64,000 bases of DNA from assembly GCA_037447655.1 (NCBI GenBank), contig JBBHKE010000620.1, positions 62,001-126,000 of the forward strand, read 5' to 3'. The notes below the pieces were generated by a model. It ran no database searches and was not told where the DNA came from. It saw only the letters and a list, made by a program, of their open reading frames with translations. This document shows positions 20,968-31,689 of the stretch, in pieces. This DNA comes from Zygnema cylindricum. Its lineage: Eukaryota; Streptophyta; Zygnematophyceae; Zygnematales; Zygnemataceae. Both the position numbers and the translations under genes were made by a program. Numbering within the stretch: position 1 is the stretch's first letter; the number at the start of each line of letters is the position of its first letter.

Positions 20968-21262
20968 CCCACACGGGTTTCAAGGGAGGGTGGGGAATGT
21001 TAGTTCTTCCCACAACCCACATTATTCAGACAAATGCCCACACGAGTCTTTTGGGAGCATGGATAAAGATAGCACTTCCCAAATCCACACTATTTATGGT
21101 GCGAATGTACACACAAATCTGTAAGTTGCTTTAAAATGATAGTACTTCCCACAATCCATATTATTCATGGTAAAAACGCCCATACGGGCCTCAAAGGATG
21201 GTGGAAAATGAAAATACTTATTAGAATCCACACTATTTATGGTACAAATGCCCACACAAATT
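20968..21262 (+). repeat. 71-bp minisatellite, about 4 units
   Basis: Units of 69-72 bp begin CCCACACGGG, CCCACACGAG, TACACACAAA and CCCATACGGG, and each ends with an ATTATTCATGGT/ACTATTTATGGT block. They are well diverged from each other, so the array is old. There is no coding content. Confidence 0.8.
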
Positions 21263-21829
21263 TTCTATCATGTAGGTAATAGGCTCTACAAAAGACTCCA
21301 TTGTCATTTGGATGGAAGTTGTCGAAGGATTGTTGAAAGATCCGGAAATCTCAAACCACAAAGACAAATTGATCAGCGACAAAGTAATACGCAGGGTCTC
21401 GATGAAAGTAATCACTTTCCTTGGTAACAACAGCATCACAAGCCGTCACATCTTTATGCAATTCCCCAGCGTGATAAAACATGCGTCCCAATCGAGTTTG
21501 TGAGGACCACATCTCTAAGGGTCCTCCCACCGCCATGGAGAAAAATTTAGTCTACTCTAAAGCTTTAAAAAACCATACACTAGAAGCGAGGGGGGGGGTA
21601 GGAGATGCATCTCGTTTGTGTGGCATGCCTTAACGTCAATGCAACAATTACATCTTGCATCAAATCACGGGTGATTGTTCATTCCCAACCATGCAAGCAC
21701 CATTGAGCATTGATAGGTTGGTTGCAATTACGATGCTCTTCCCCCAAAAGCGTAGGTGGGGCAAAACCAAACGTAAGGGTACACTAGATGCAAACTCGTT
21801 AGACGAAAAACGAAATGTTAATAAAGATA
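21263..21829. other. Spacer, nothing recognised
   Basis: Sequence between the minisatellite and the flank of CopF, with short overlapping frames on both strands only. It includes a run of nine G near 21590. Confidence 0.35.
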
Positions 21830-21880
21830 GTTTGGGCTTGTAGACACGCAAAAACCTCGAGCATGGAACAATGACATAAG
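21830..21880 (+). repeat. 51-bp target flank, first copy
   Basis: Begins GTTTGGGCTTGTAG and ends ATAAG directly at the CopF 5' LTR. The same flank, with a few changes, occurs at 39619-39669 directly before solo LTR-3. Confidence 0.8.
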
Positions 21881-23807
21881 TGTTGAGATTTGAAATCTTT
21901 AGTTCAGTGAATAGAATTATGAGAGGAGACCAAAAAGACTTAGAATATTTTCTAAGTAATTTTATGTAATACTTGTTGTTATGAGACAAGTGTTGGTACT
22001 GAAGATGAAGAAGATGCAGCAGTAGTCATCGTAGAACAAATCAAGAGAGGAAGCTTCCACAAATACCGATGGTTGAACAGCAACTTTGACAGACTATAAC
22101 TTTCAGAACATCGCTCCAAACGTCCTGAAAATATGCCACAATGTAGATAACATACAAAGGAACACACACACAAAATTTTAATCAATTCCGCTCACAAATC
22201 TGTGAGATATGTAGAAATGAAATTACATAAAACTGAGTGTACAGTTTTCATATCATTTGTTCCTAAAAATCAAATTCACTAAGTCCTACTTTTATACACC
22301 GAAACTACACTAAGCTGTACGGAGGAATTCCAGCCGTACATCTAACATTCTATCACAAATATTTACACCGAAGTTCAGACAACGTAAAGTGATAATGATC
22401 TAGTCACGCCTCGTCACTATTTGTTGGCGGCGGCTGTCAGCGGTCCGATTAGAGGATTTGGCACCGTAGAATTGACTTCACGAAGTCCAGTGGTCCTGCC
22501 GAATTTCCGTACGTCCACGGAGGACATACTCACGCATTCTCCCAAGTGACGACACGTGTCCCAAGTGTGAATGAACCGTGAACTCCCAACTTCACTGTCA
22601 CACTAATTTCGGTAAGTACTGAACCGAACTCAACCAAAAATAGCTTAAGTCCTGAACAGCTCTCTCTCACAGCTGAGGCATAAAGAGGACTAAAGCTTTC
22701 TAAAAACAACAATACTTACCATTATTAGTATTACAATAGCTAAAGTACAATAGAGTGTATTGTACCTCTGCAGGTTTTACAAAGTGGCGTCAACACGCGT
22801 CATACAACAAACAATTGGAATCACAAAAACTGACGAACAAAATCAGGTCCGCATACCTCGGAAAATATATGGTACGGCGATGTTTCAAGTCATACGAATA
22901 TCGTGGAAATATATCGTACGGAACATTTTTATGATCATTAAATGGAAACGTCCAGATATTTTGGATTTGTGTTGTACGATATAATTTATGATCATTAATT
23001 TTGAGTGGTATTGACGAACGCGATTCACTTGGGACAACAATCATGATTCACGTGGGACCGCAAGTGACGAGGCGTAATTTACGTGGGACCACAAGTGACG
23101 AGGCGTGATTGACGTGGGGCCACAAATGGCGAAGCACTCAGGTGCTTCGTACTACATGACGACACTTGGCTAGACTTTAGCGACTATTGTGACTAAGCAT
23201 CTCGAACAATTTGTACGGTTTGCCATCTGAAAATATTTGAATAAGCATTGATTTTTAGTTTAGTGTAATAAAAATCAATGTTTTATTAATTAGGTTTTTA
23301 CGGTAGAGTAAAGTACAGGCTGGATACTTTGTCGTTAGTTGAGATAGTTCTTTAGTACAATCACCCGAATTAGTGTGACCAGCAGATACTCACTGTGAGT
23401 ATGTAGTTTTGGACTTAGCCAATTTTGAATCATCCAGTTTTGGGATTATGACATTTTAAGGGCAGTTTTTGGGAAACTTCTAGGAGTCATATCTTCTGGT
23501 TTACTAGGTCATTTGGGCTACAATTTTGGGAATTGACAATTTACTTTGTTGTTTATCATTTTGAGTATTTTGAGGCATATTGGCTAGTTGAGTCACTAGG
23601 TCATTTGGGCTACAATTTTGGGAATTGACAATTTACTTTGTTGTTTATCATTTTGAGCATTTTGAGGCATATTGGCTAGTTGAGTCATATTTTGCGTAAG
23701 CTGAAAGTTGGTTGTAGAGTAGGTGCTTGATAGCTTTTGTTGTTTTCCATGTCTACTTCCACTACTAATGTTGGTCCTCCTCCTGCAACTGTGGTTTTAA
23801 AACAACG
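21881..23807 (+). repeat. CopF 5' LTR (subtype L2), split by solo LTR-2
   Basis: About 1.18 kb without the insertion. Starts TGTTGAGATTTG after ATAAG; the end is set by homology with solo LTR-3 at the AACAACG stretch. It matches solo LTR-3 (39670-40760) well and the CopF 3' LTR only loosely. It contains a perfect 92-bp tandem duplication from 23503 (unit begins ACTAGGTCATTTGGG), and the gag ATG at 23749. Confidence 0.75.
21974..22711 (-). mobile_element. Solo LTR-2 (CopK family) in the CopF 5' LTR
   Basis: A 738-bp insertion, TGTTG to CAACA, flanked by perfect 5-bp duplications ATACT (21969-21973 and 22712-22716). Removing it restores the LTR sequence seen at 39760 (TATGTAATA.TTACC). On the minus strand it starts TGTTGTTTTTAGAAAGC like the CopK LTRs, and ends with the gag N-terminal codons MTTAASSSSSVPT, which shows the gag start belongs to the LTR. 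Confidence 0.9.
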
Positions 23808-24615
23808 GGTAACAGGCGTTTCGTCAATAATTTCTATCTTCAATGGCAAAAAGTATGCGTACTAGGCGGCGATGATTTAATCGTCGTTTGAAACTGCTAA
23901 CTTATTGGGGGTCTTAGATGGCTCCTTTGATGAAACAGATCCGAGTTGGGCGAAAAAGAATTAAATGGCAAGTAACAATCTAATTCTTTGTATTTAAAAA
24001 AATCTGGTCATGTCTTGCCTGAAAATGAAGAAGGCAAGGAGATTTGGACATCACTTAAATCCGCGTTTGAGAAAGCGAATGTCCAAGAGGAGCTCTTGGT
24101 GGCTGGAAAACTTGGGGCTACAAATACTCGATGGAACTATGGTTGAGTATTATGACAAATTTTGTGCACTTATTGATGCACACTTTGTTCTGATCGGGGG
24201 TCATTTCCTAAGGTTTAACAGGCAGTTTTGCTTATTAGAGGAATTCCTAGTAGCATGAAAGGTGTGTGTGCACAGTTAAAGAGTCATGATAAGGCTAGAT
24301 GGTCGTTTCAATTAGCATATAAACATACCTTGGAGGAAGAGTCTAATACTAAAATCCTCAAAAGAGAAGGAAAGGTTGAAGCTTTTCCAAGAGACTTTGA
24401 CAAAATAGCTCAGTTTAATCAGAAATAGAAATCTGTTTAACTAGAATCAGAATCACTTTAATCAGTTTAATTAGGGGCCAAATAGACAATATTCTACTGC
24501 TTGATTCTATTGTTCTGAGAAGGGTCATGGATACTGGTATTGTTATAAGCTGAAAAAGGCTAATGAGGGTCATGGATACTGGTATTGTTATAAGCTGAAA
24601 AAGGCTAATGAGATA
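23749..24615 (+). pseudogene. CopF gag remnant
   Basis: Begins MSTSTTNVGPPP inside the LTR and continues past the LTR end to ISIFNGKKYAY, SSFETANLLGVLDGS and DETDPSWAKKN. The ORF then reads CLKMKKAREIWTSLKSAFEK, NVQEELLVAGK and later RGIPSSMKGVCAQLKSHDKA, all UBN2-type copia gag sequence. The zinc knuckle at about 24500-24610 has a 45-bp in-frame duplication (15 residues with GHGYWYCYKLKKANE twice). Stops and frameshifts are frequent. Confidence 0.8.
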
Positions 24616-24769
24616 GGTTTATACCGGCGGAGTTGGTAGCAAAGCTAATATCACAAAGGCTATTATGGGAATCCTACTTGTGGAAATGCTCTAGTCTCTG
24701 AGCTTCAATGAGGAAGACAAAACGGATTTATTTGCTATAGCGGCAACAATTTAGGGTCCTAAGGATACA

Positions 24770-25543
24770 TGATAGATCATATACACGAAAGCATCGGCCC
24801 ACATGTGCTGGAACAAGGCGGCTTTTACAAATCTGCAGCAAACACCTCCAAAGAGTATACACTAGGCTTGTGAGATGAGTGATCAAACCTCAACTCATGG
24901 TGATGTATCTTTAATGGTAGATGTGGGGGGAAAGTCGATAGAGAGAACTCTTCACAATGTTTTGTATGTTCCAGACTTTAATAAGAATCTTTTCCCTACA
25001 CCCTTAGTGGAGAGCAAAGGCTTTGAAGTCATTCTGAAATGAGGTAGACAAGTTGTTAGCAAGAAAACAAAATTAGAGGTAACACGAACTAGAGATGACA
25101 GCAAAATGAACCGGATGGACATGGCCGAATATAAGGAAAACGATGTTCTCTACTCTAGTGTACAATCTGATAATGAGTTGTGGCATAAAAGATTAGGACA
25201 CATGAATTATGATAATCTAAAGAAAATGGTGAATTCTGGAAAAGTTGATGTAGTTTCTCTCACCTCTCGTCATATAAAATCATGTGATAGTTGTTCACTT
25301 GGCAAGATCCAGAGATTACCATTTCCATAGAACACAAACCACAAATTGAAAAGAGTTTTGCAACTAATACATTATGATGTTCTCGGTCATTCACAAGTGG
25401 CTTTGGCTGGAGGCGTTCACTACATGGTCACATTTACATATGACTACTCAAGGTACCCCAAAGTTTACTTTATGCAACATAAAAGTGAAGTGTTTACTCA
25501 CTTCAAACACTATAAGGCGTGGGCCGAAAAGCTTGATGGAGTT
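24770..25543 (+). pseudogene. CopF protease region and integrase, left part
   Basis: A degraded protease-to-integrase segment (QGGFYKSAANTSKEY, then frames like VERTLHNVFYV). The integrase ORF from 25106 has the zinc-binding pattern HKRLGHMNYDNLKKM with CDSCSLGK, and the core start LIHYDVLGHSQVA (first catalytic Asp) and TYDYSRYPKVYF. It is interrupted at KLDGV by CopE, with target duplication GAGTT at 25539-25543. Confidence 0.85.
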
Positions 25544-26433
25544 TGAAATTCCGTGGTCTCCATTGACCCACAGAATGAGCAGCCTATGTAAAGCCTCTAT
25601 GATAATATTTGCCCCTTCTACTTTCCCGCTGAATAAGCGCCGCCCAAGCACACAAATATTCCGACCACTCTCACCCCTGTGAGAACAAGACTCCCCTGAG
25701 TTAAACACAAATAGAATCACTGAATTTGCTCACTTGAGCAGTAAGTTATAGCTGGTCAAAGATGACCTTTATAGTTACAAGCTCTCTTAGAGAGAGAGGT
25801 ACCTAAATATTACTAAGTCTCGATCTGCCTACTCACGACTACCAACTACTAAACCCTAGTCCAATAGGAACACTATATAGTACAAGAAGGTACAATGGGC
25901 GATGTACTTATTGTACGACCATTGTACAACAAGGTCTACAAGGTGACACCTCTCAAATCGGAAGCCATGGTTCCTCCTCCCATCTTCTCTCGTATCAAAT
26001 AATGTGGCGCCACGTGGCACCGCGTGACGCTATCTGCGTATGCCGCCAAAAGCCTCACTTCGCGTGGCGGCTATAATGCCGGCCGTCCGATCAAAACATG
26101 TTTTACACGGTTCAGATTCACGTACATACAGCAATTGCTCTTTTTGGTTAGTCTGCTGTTAATTAGCTGTTGCGTTAATGTTTAAATATTTATGAAACCC
26201 ATCACGTGTATCGTTTTGTAACGCCTTAATGGTTTAGGCGTTAGGCTATAGAGAATCTAGAGGTCGCAGGTTCAAAACTAGACTTAGGCATCATTTTAGT
26301 AAAATACCGTTTACTTCAAAAACTGCCACTTCCTAAATATGGCGGCAGCCATGGCGCGCCTTTGATCCTCACTCTCTTTCTTTAAAGCAAAAATAAAATA
26401 AAAAAGTGAACTATTAAATACCTCTTTTCAACA
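25544..26433 (-). repeat. CopE 3' LTR
   Basis: Runs TGAAATTC to TTTCAACA on the plus strand. It holds an A-box-like and B-box-like pair at 26230-26279, antisense to the element, and a CCACGTGGCACC word near 26010. The same gag-start codons as in the 5' LTR are present at its left edge, as expected if they belong to the LTR. Confidence 0.95.
26223..26289 (+). promoter_or_regulatory. tRNA-related A-box/B-box segment in the CopE 3' LTR
   Basis: TGGTTTAGGCG at 26230-26240 fits the A-box consensus at every defined position. GGTTCAAAACT at 26269-26279 fits the B box except for its last base. The outer ends GCCTTAA and CTTAGGC pair at most positions, like an acceptor stem. T-arm pairing is poor. 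The CopE 5' LTR keeps the same segment at 31474-31541. It reads antisense to the retroelement. Confidence 0.45.
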
Positions 26434-26446
26434 ATCCCCTTAATTC

Positions 26447-29400
26447 CTAGTCACTTTTCAATTTTAATCCACAGTTTTCTTTGCAATAAATCAGCTTAGG
26501 GGAAGGCACTGCTTTAGTTATCATGTCTGCAATCATTTCTCTATTAGTTTTATGAACCAATTTAATGATTTTATTTTCAAGTTTTCCTCTGACAAAGCGT
26601 AGTCTAATATCCATATACTTAGCTTTGAAGTGATGTTTCGGATTAGTTGCAATAGAGATAGCAGCTTGATTATCACAAAAAACATTTTGATTTCCAGACT
26701 TGATGAACCCAAGTTATTCAAGAAGAGATTTAGCCCACAATAATTCTTTGGTGGCAGCACAGGAAGCCATGTATTCAACCTCCATAGTGGACTGAGCAAC
26801 TACTTTTTGTTGCTTGCTACTCCAACAACATGCACCAGATCCAATTTGCAACACATATCCAGTCGTACACTTCCTTAAAGGCACATCTCCATAACTGGCA
26901 TCACTCTAGGTGGTTATATCAGTGTGCTCCCCTCCCAAATGCAACCATAATTCTGTTGTCCCCACTAGATACCTCATCACCCTTTTAGCAGCCTTCCAGT
27001 CTCTCTTTCTTCGTTCATTTAGATTTCTACTAATGACACCTACAGCTACAACTATACCCGGACAAGTACACTTCATAAAATATATTAAACTGCCAACAAT
27101 ATGTCGATAAGGGATATTTTCCATAAATTTTCTTTCAATCTCATCCATCTCATCATTAATGATCAATATTCCTCCCTCTTCACTCCCCTCACTCACTTTC
27201 TTCAAATCCATGGGAGTAGTACATCCGTTTGCTTTCTCCATTTAAAATTTTTCTAGCATATTACCGATTGCTTCTTTTTGAGTGAGTCTTATAATTATAT
27301 TCCCTCTATCTCTCTCCATCTGAATTCCCAAAATGTACTTTGTTTCGCCAAGATCTTTCATATCAAAACTGCTTCTAAGATCCCGTTTTAGTTTGTTAGT
27401 TTTATCTAAGGACTTGCTGAAGACCAACAAATCATCCACATAAATAGCAATAAATATCACTCTATTCTCACCCTCAAATAAATATATAGAGTGATCTGAA
27501 CTAATTCTGATATACCCCAAACCGGTCAGAAATTCGTCGAGCTTTATATTCCACTGTCGTGGGGCTTGCTTAAGCCCATAGAGTGATTTTATCAGTTTGC
27601 AAACTTTGTTTTCTTCCCCACTTTCCACGAATCCTTCCGGTTGCCTCATGTAAATTTCTTCTTCCAACTCTCCGTGCAAAAAGGCCGTTTTAATAACCAT
27701 CTTGTGGATATCCATATCCTCCGCTGCGGCTATACTTAAAATGATTATAACAGAAGGAAATCTGACTATAGGTGCAAAGGTTTCTTCGTAGTCTATCCCC
27801 TCTTTCTGAGTATAACCTTTTGGAACTAACCTAGCTTTGTACCTCTCAATGGTATTATCCGGGTTTAATTTAAGTTTAAACACCCACTTACATCCGATCG
27901 GTTTTCGGTCCGGTGGACAATCTACCAACTCCCATATATTGGCTTGCATGATAGAGGCCATTTCTTCATTTATAGCTGTGATCCACCGGCTACTTTCTGG
28001 AGTGTTTATGGCCTCTAAGTATGTTTGAGGTTCATCTGGGTGAGACATCTTTGAGAGTTGGTTATTTACTTGTCTTTCTTGAAGTCGTTTACTACTTGTT
28101 CTTCCCCCTTCAAAATCAGACGCCGGAATGGAAGGCATCCTTGGGTTTCGTTTTTGGAGATTTTCATCTCTTCTATCTTCCAATTCCGGTGTCTCATCAA
28201 GTTCCTCGTCGTTTTCCACTTCGTATTGTGGCGTTGCCTCGGATGTTGTCCTTTCCTCCTTTTTCTTTAGTAGATTTGCAGATTTTTCTCTTTCTCCCTC
28301 TTCCTTCTCTTCATTTTCAAAGTCAAAGTCAGAAAACTGATCCGTTTCAAATCTGATTTTGACTTCCTTAATATATTTGAATGGATCAATGGACTTCTCT
28401 TCATTCATCATCACTATGTGTTTTACCATAATTATATCTCTCTTTTTCAAGTCATACACTCTGTATCCTTTTGTCCTCTCATCATATCCTACAAGATATC
28501 CTGGCTTCCCTCTCCCCTCTAACTTCCATTTAGTCTTAACAGAATCCAAACTGTAGACTTGACTTCCGAACACTCTCAAACTAGACAAATCAGGCTTTCT
28601 TCGTGTCCACCTCTCATACGGAGTTTCCTCCTTATTTGCAGAAGTTAGGGCTCTATTTTTGATGAAATTAGCATAGTTCATAGACTCAACCCAAAATTGC
28701 AACCCTATCCTCTTGTCACTTAACATACTTCTAGACATATCTCCTAAAGTTCTATTCACTCTTTCTGCTACTCCATTTTGTTCCGGATTATAGGGAACAA
28801 TTTTCTCATGATGAATTCCTTTTTCTTTAAGATATTCTTCAAATTCCCTTGAGGTGTATTCTTTCCCATTATCACTTTTTATCTCTTTTATTGAGGTTTC
28901 ATATAGTTTTTCACTCCATACTTTATACTCTTTGAAACATCTTAATACCTCTGACTTATGTCTGAGAAAGTATACCTAGCACGTCCCCAAACATCAGTGT
29001 GAACTAGATCTAATACTTTCTCTCTCCTAAATGTGGTTGCCTTTGGAAATGGAAGTCTATGAATCTTCCCTTGGGCACATCCACTACAATCATCAAAGGT
29101 CTCATCATCCTCAAAAGTAATACCCTCCACTATTCCCTTTTTCTTCATTTTTTTTAATCTATCTAGATGCACATGCCCCAACCTTTTATGCCAAAGCATC
29201 ATCTCACTTGCTAACGAGTAGAGAACACTCTTTTCATTGCAAAGAACAATTATGAACATTCCTTGACTGCCCAACTCATCTATGAAATAAACCTCATTAT
29301 CAAAGCTTGCTGTAAAGATTCCTTTCCTAGTTCGTGTTTCAAACTCCTTTTCATCTAGGAAAGCTGTTGAGACTAGGTTCTTGCTAAGCTGTGGAATGTA

Positions 29401-29577
29401 AAGAACGTCTGAGAGTGTTACAATTGAGGCCTTTCCATCAACTAGAACCATAAAGTCAACAGTTCCAACAAGATTTGTGGTTTCTACTCTACCATCTCCG
29501 TACTCTATCTCAACTGTTGGGATCTTTCTCAATTTAGTGAACCACCACTTATCTTTGCACATATGCATTGAAGCCCC
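26447..29577 (-). pseudogene. CopE pol (protease to RNase H)
   Basis: The protease active site reads WIID, stop, GAS, where DSGAS is expected, so a nonsense change hits the catalytic triplet. Integrase: HKRLGHVHLDRLKKM with CSGCAQGK, first Asp in HTDVWG, second Asp in KSDNGKEYTS, Glu in GVAERVNR. A deletion plus frameshift near 28950 removes the FVTFIDDYSR-type segment between the two Asp residues. RT is intact in one long frame (27242-28759): GCKWVFKLKLNPDNTIER, TAFLHGELEEEIYM, SLYGLKQAPRQWN and the catalytic YVDD. A stop after MLEKF separates RNase H, which ends with KELLWAKSLLE, FCDNQAAISIATNPKHHFK and the final stop at 26447. Confidence 0.9.
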
Positions 29578-30816
29578 TCAGTCTATGATCCACCCATCCG
29601 TGGGTGGATCCCTTTTACCTCCGAAAGCACACTTTTGTCTCCGTGGAATGTCAACATGTTTTTCAGTGTTTTTCGGATTAAGGAGAAGCTCCTCAAGCTC
29701 CTCTTCAGGTTCAGTTTTTCCTTCCATTTCCTCATCATGAACTTGAGTCAGGAAAGCCTTTTTCTTTCCTCCATCCCTTGAGGTTCCATGACCATCTTTC
29801 AGTCGAAGATCTGCAAGTTTGACACAATCTCTTAAATAGTGTCCCGGTTTCTTGCAGAAGTGATATAATCCTTCTCGAGAAGTTCCTCTCCCCTGTCTAT
29901 CAAATCTGCCACCTCCTTCTCCTCTTCCACCAAAGTTTCGATAGGGATCTTTCCCTCTCTCCTCATCACGCTTCCGCCAATAAGCTCCTGCAGCCAATGC
30001 TTCAACACTTGGACTCCCTCTCCTAAGCTCAATGGTGCTTTCTTTCACTTAAATCATTCCAACTATATCATCCCAATTCTTATTGCTATCTCCCATGTTT
30101 TGCAATCGGTTAATGATATTCTCATACTCTTCATGTAGTTTCATCATTAATGTGTTCACTCTTTGTCTCTCGGACCATGAGTTACCAGCACTCTCTTACT
30201 CTCCAAATAATGCTCCTAAATCATTGCAATAATTATTCATACTTGCTATTTTATAAGTATAAGTTGTAATCTTATTTTCAGCCAGCTGTTGTTGCTGCAA
30301 TGATCCACTCTTATATTTGTTAACTAGTGATATCCAAATCTGAGATGAAGATTTGACATGCATAAAGGGAATGGCAATGCTCTTTGCTACACTTTTAAGA
30401 ATTAAGAGCTTAGCAACCTTGTCTTTGTAGTTCCACTTTTCACACTCTAATCTTTCGGTCTGAACCCTTGTCGCCGTTTTTGGTGGTGCTGCTGCTGGTA
30501 TCACCTTCGGCAATGCTGTCACTTGAGTTGCAACTCCTCCCTTTTCTCCTTCCATGACAATCTCCTCTCCTTCCTCATCTTTATCCTCGGTGATGGTGGA
30601 AGCTGTTCTACCAACTGTAGAGGCGGAGTTGCCAAAAAAATGTGTCCCTCCAAACCCAGGTGGAGGTGGGCATTGAATTTGTCCAGACACTATGCCCCAT
30701 AAATGCTTCTCAAATAGTTCTCCCTCCATCATCATTTCCCAATAAAGAAAGTTTGATCCATCAAATATGGGCACCCTAGAGGGTGGGCCCATAACCTGAA
30801 ATTCTGTGGTCTCCAT
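29578..30816 (-). pseudogene. CopE gag
   Basis: Starts at an ATG (30814-30816) inside the 5' LTR: METTEF spans the LTR end, and VMGPPSRVPIFDG continues outside. Copia gag motifs follow (LYWEMMMEGELFEKHLWGIV, IWISLVNKYKSGSLQQQQLA, NKITTYTYKIASMN). Stops lie after ALFGE (near 30187) and before VKESTIELRRG (near 30051). The zinc knuckle at about 29840 reads YHFCKKPGHYLRDC, so the first Cys is Tyr. An acidic linker (EPEEELEELLL) leads to the protease. Long, but not functional as read. Confidence 0.9.
30785..30796 (-). promoter_or_regulatory. CopE primer-binding site
   Basis: On the minus strand GGTTATGGGCCC follows the 5' LTR with no spacer. It pairs fully with the anticodon arm GGGCCCATAACC of initiator tRNA-Met as I know it from eukaryotes. 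It overlaps the gag reading frame (the VMGP codons). Confidence 0.75.
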
Positions 30817-31684
30817 TGACCCACAGAATGAGCAGCCTATGTAAAGCCTCTAGGATAATATTTGCCCCTTCTACTTTCCACTGAATAAGCGCTGCCCAGG
30901 AACACAAATATTCTAACCACTCTCACCCCTGTGAGGAGAAGACTCCTTTGAGTTAAACGCAAAAAGAATCAGTGAATTTGCTCTCCTGAGCAGTAAGTTA
31001 TGGATGGTCAAAAATAACCTTTATAGTTACAAGCTCTCTTAGAGAGAGAGGTACCTAAATATTACTAAGTCTCGGTCTGCCTACTCACGACTACCTACTT
31101 CTAAACCCTAGTCCAATAAGAACACTATATAGTACAAGAAGGTACAATGGGAGATGTACTTATTATACGACCATTGTACGACAAGGTCTACAAGGTGACA
31201 CTTGTCAAATCGGAAGCCATGGTTACTCCTCCCATCTTCTCTAGTATCAATTAATGTGGCGCCACGTGGCACCGCGTGACTCTATCTCTGTATGCCGCCA
31301 AAATCTTACATCGCGTGGCGGCTATAATGCCGGCCGTCCGATCAAAATATATTTTACACGGTTCAGATTCGCGTACATACAGGAATTGCTCTTTTTGGTT
31401 AGTCTGCTGTTAATTAGTTGTTCCGTTAATGTTTAAATATTTATGAAACCCGTCACGTGTATCGTTTCGTTACGCCTTAATTGTTAAGGCGTTCAGCTAT
31501 AGAGAATCTTGAGGTCGCAGGTTCAAAACTAGACTTAGGCATCATTTTAGTAAAATACCCTTTACTTCAAAAACTGCCACTTTCTAAATATGGCGTCAAC
31601 CATGGCCCGCCTTTGATCCTCACTCTCTTTCTTTAAAGCAAAACTAAAAAAGGGAAGTGAACTATTAATTACCTCTTTTCAACA
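30797..31684 (-). repeat. CopE 5' LTR
   Basis: 888 bp; pairs with 25544-26433. On the minus strand its final 20 nt are the first codons of gag. It includes an antisense A/B-box-like segment at 31474-31541, with the A-box copy changed at one position. Confidence 0.95.
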
Positions 31685-31689
31685 GAGTT

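Larger units (their letters stand above)
25544..31684 (-). mobile_element. CopE: near-complete Ty1/copia retrotransposon
   Basis: A 6141-bp minus-strand element inserted in CopF integrase, flanked by perfect duplications GAGTT (25539-25543 and 31685-31689). LTRs of 890 and 888 bp, by eye roughly 93% alike, bound gag, protease, integrase, RT and RNase H in copia order. The primer-binding site GGTTATGGGCCC and the polypurine tract ATTAAGGGGAT are in place. It is the youngest large copia copy in the window, judged by LTR similarity, but three in-frame stops and an integrase deletion make it non-autonomous. Confidence 0.95.
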
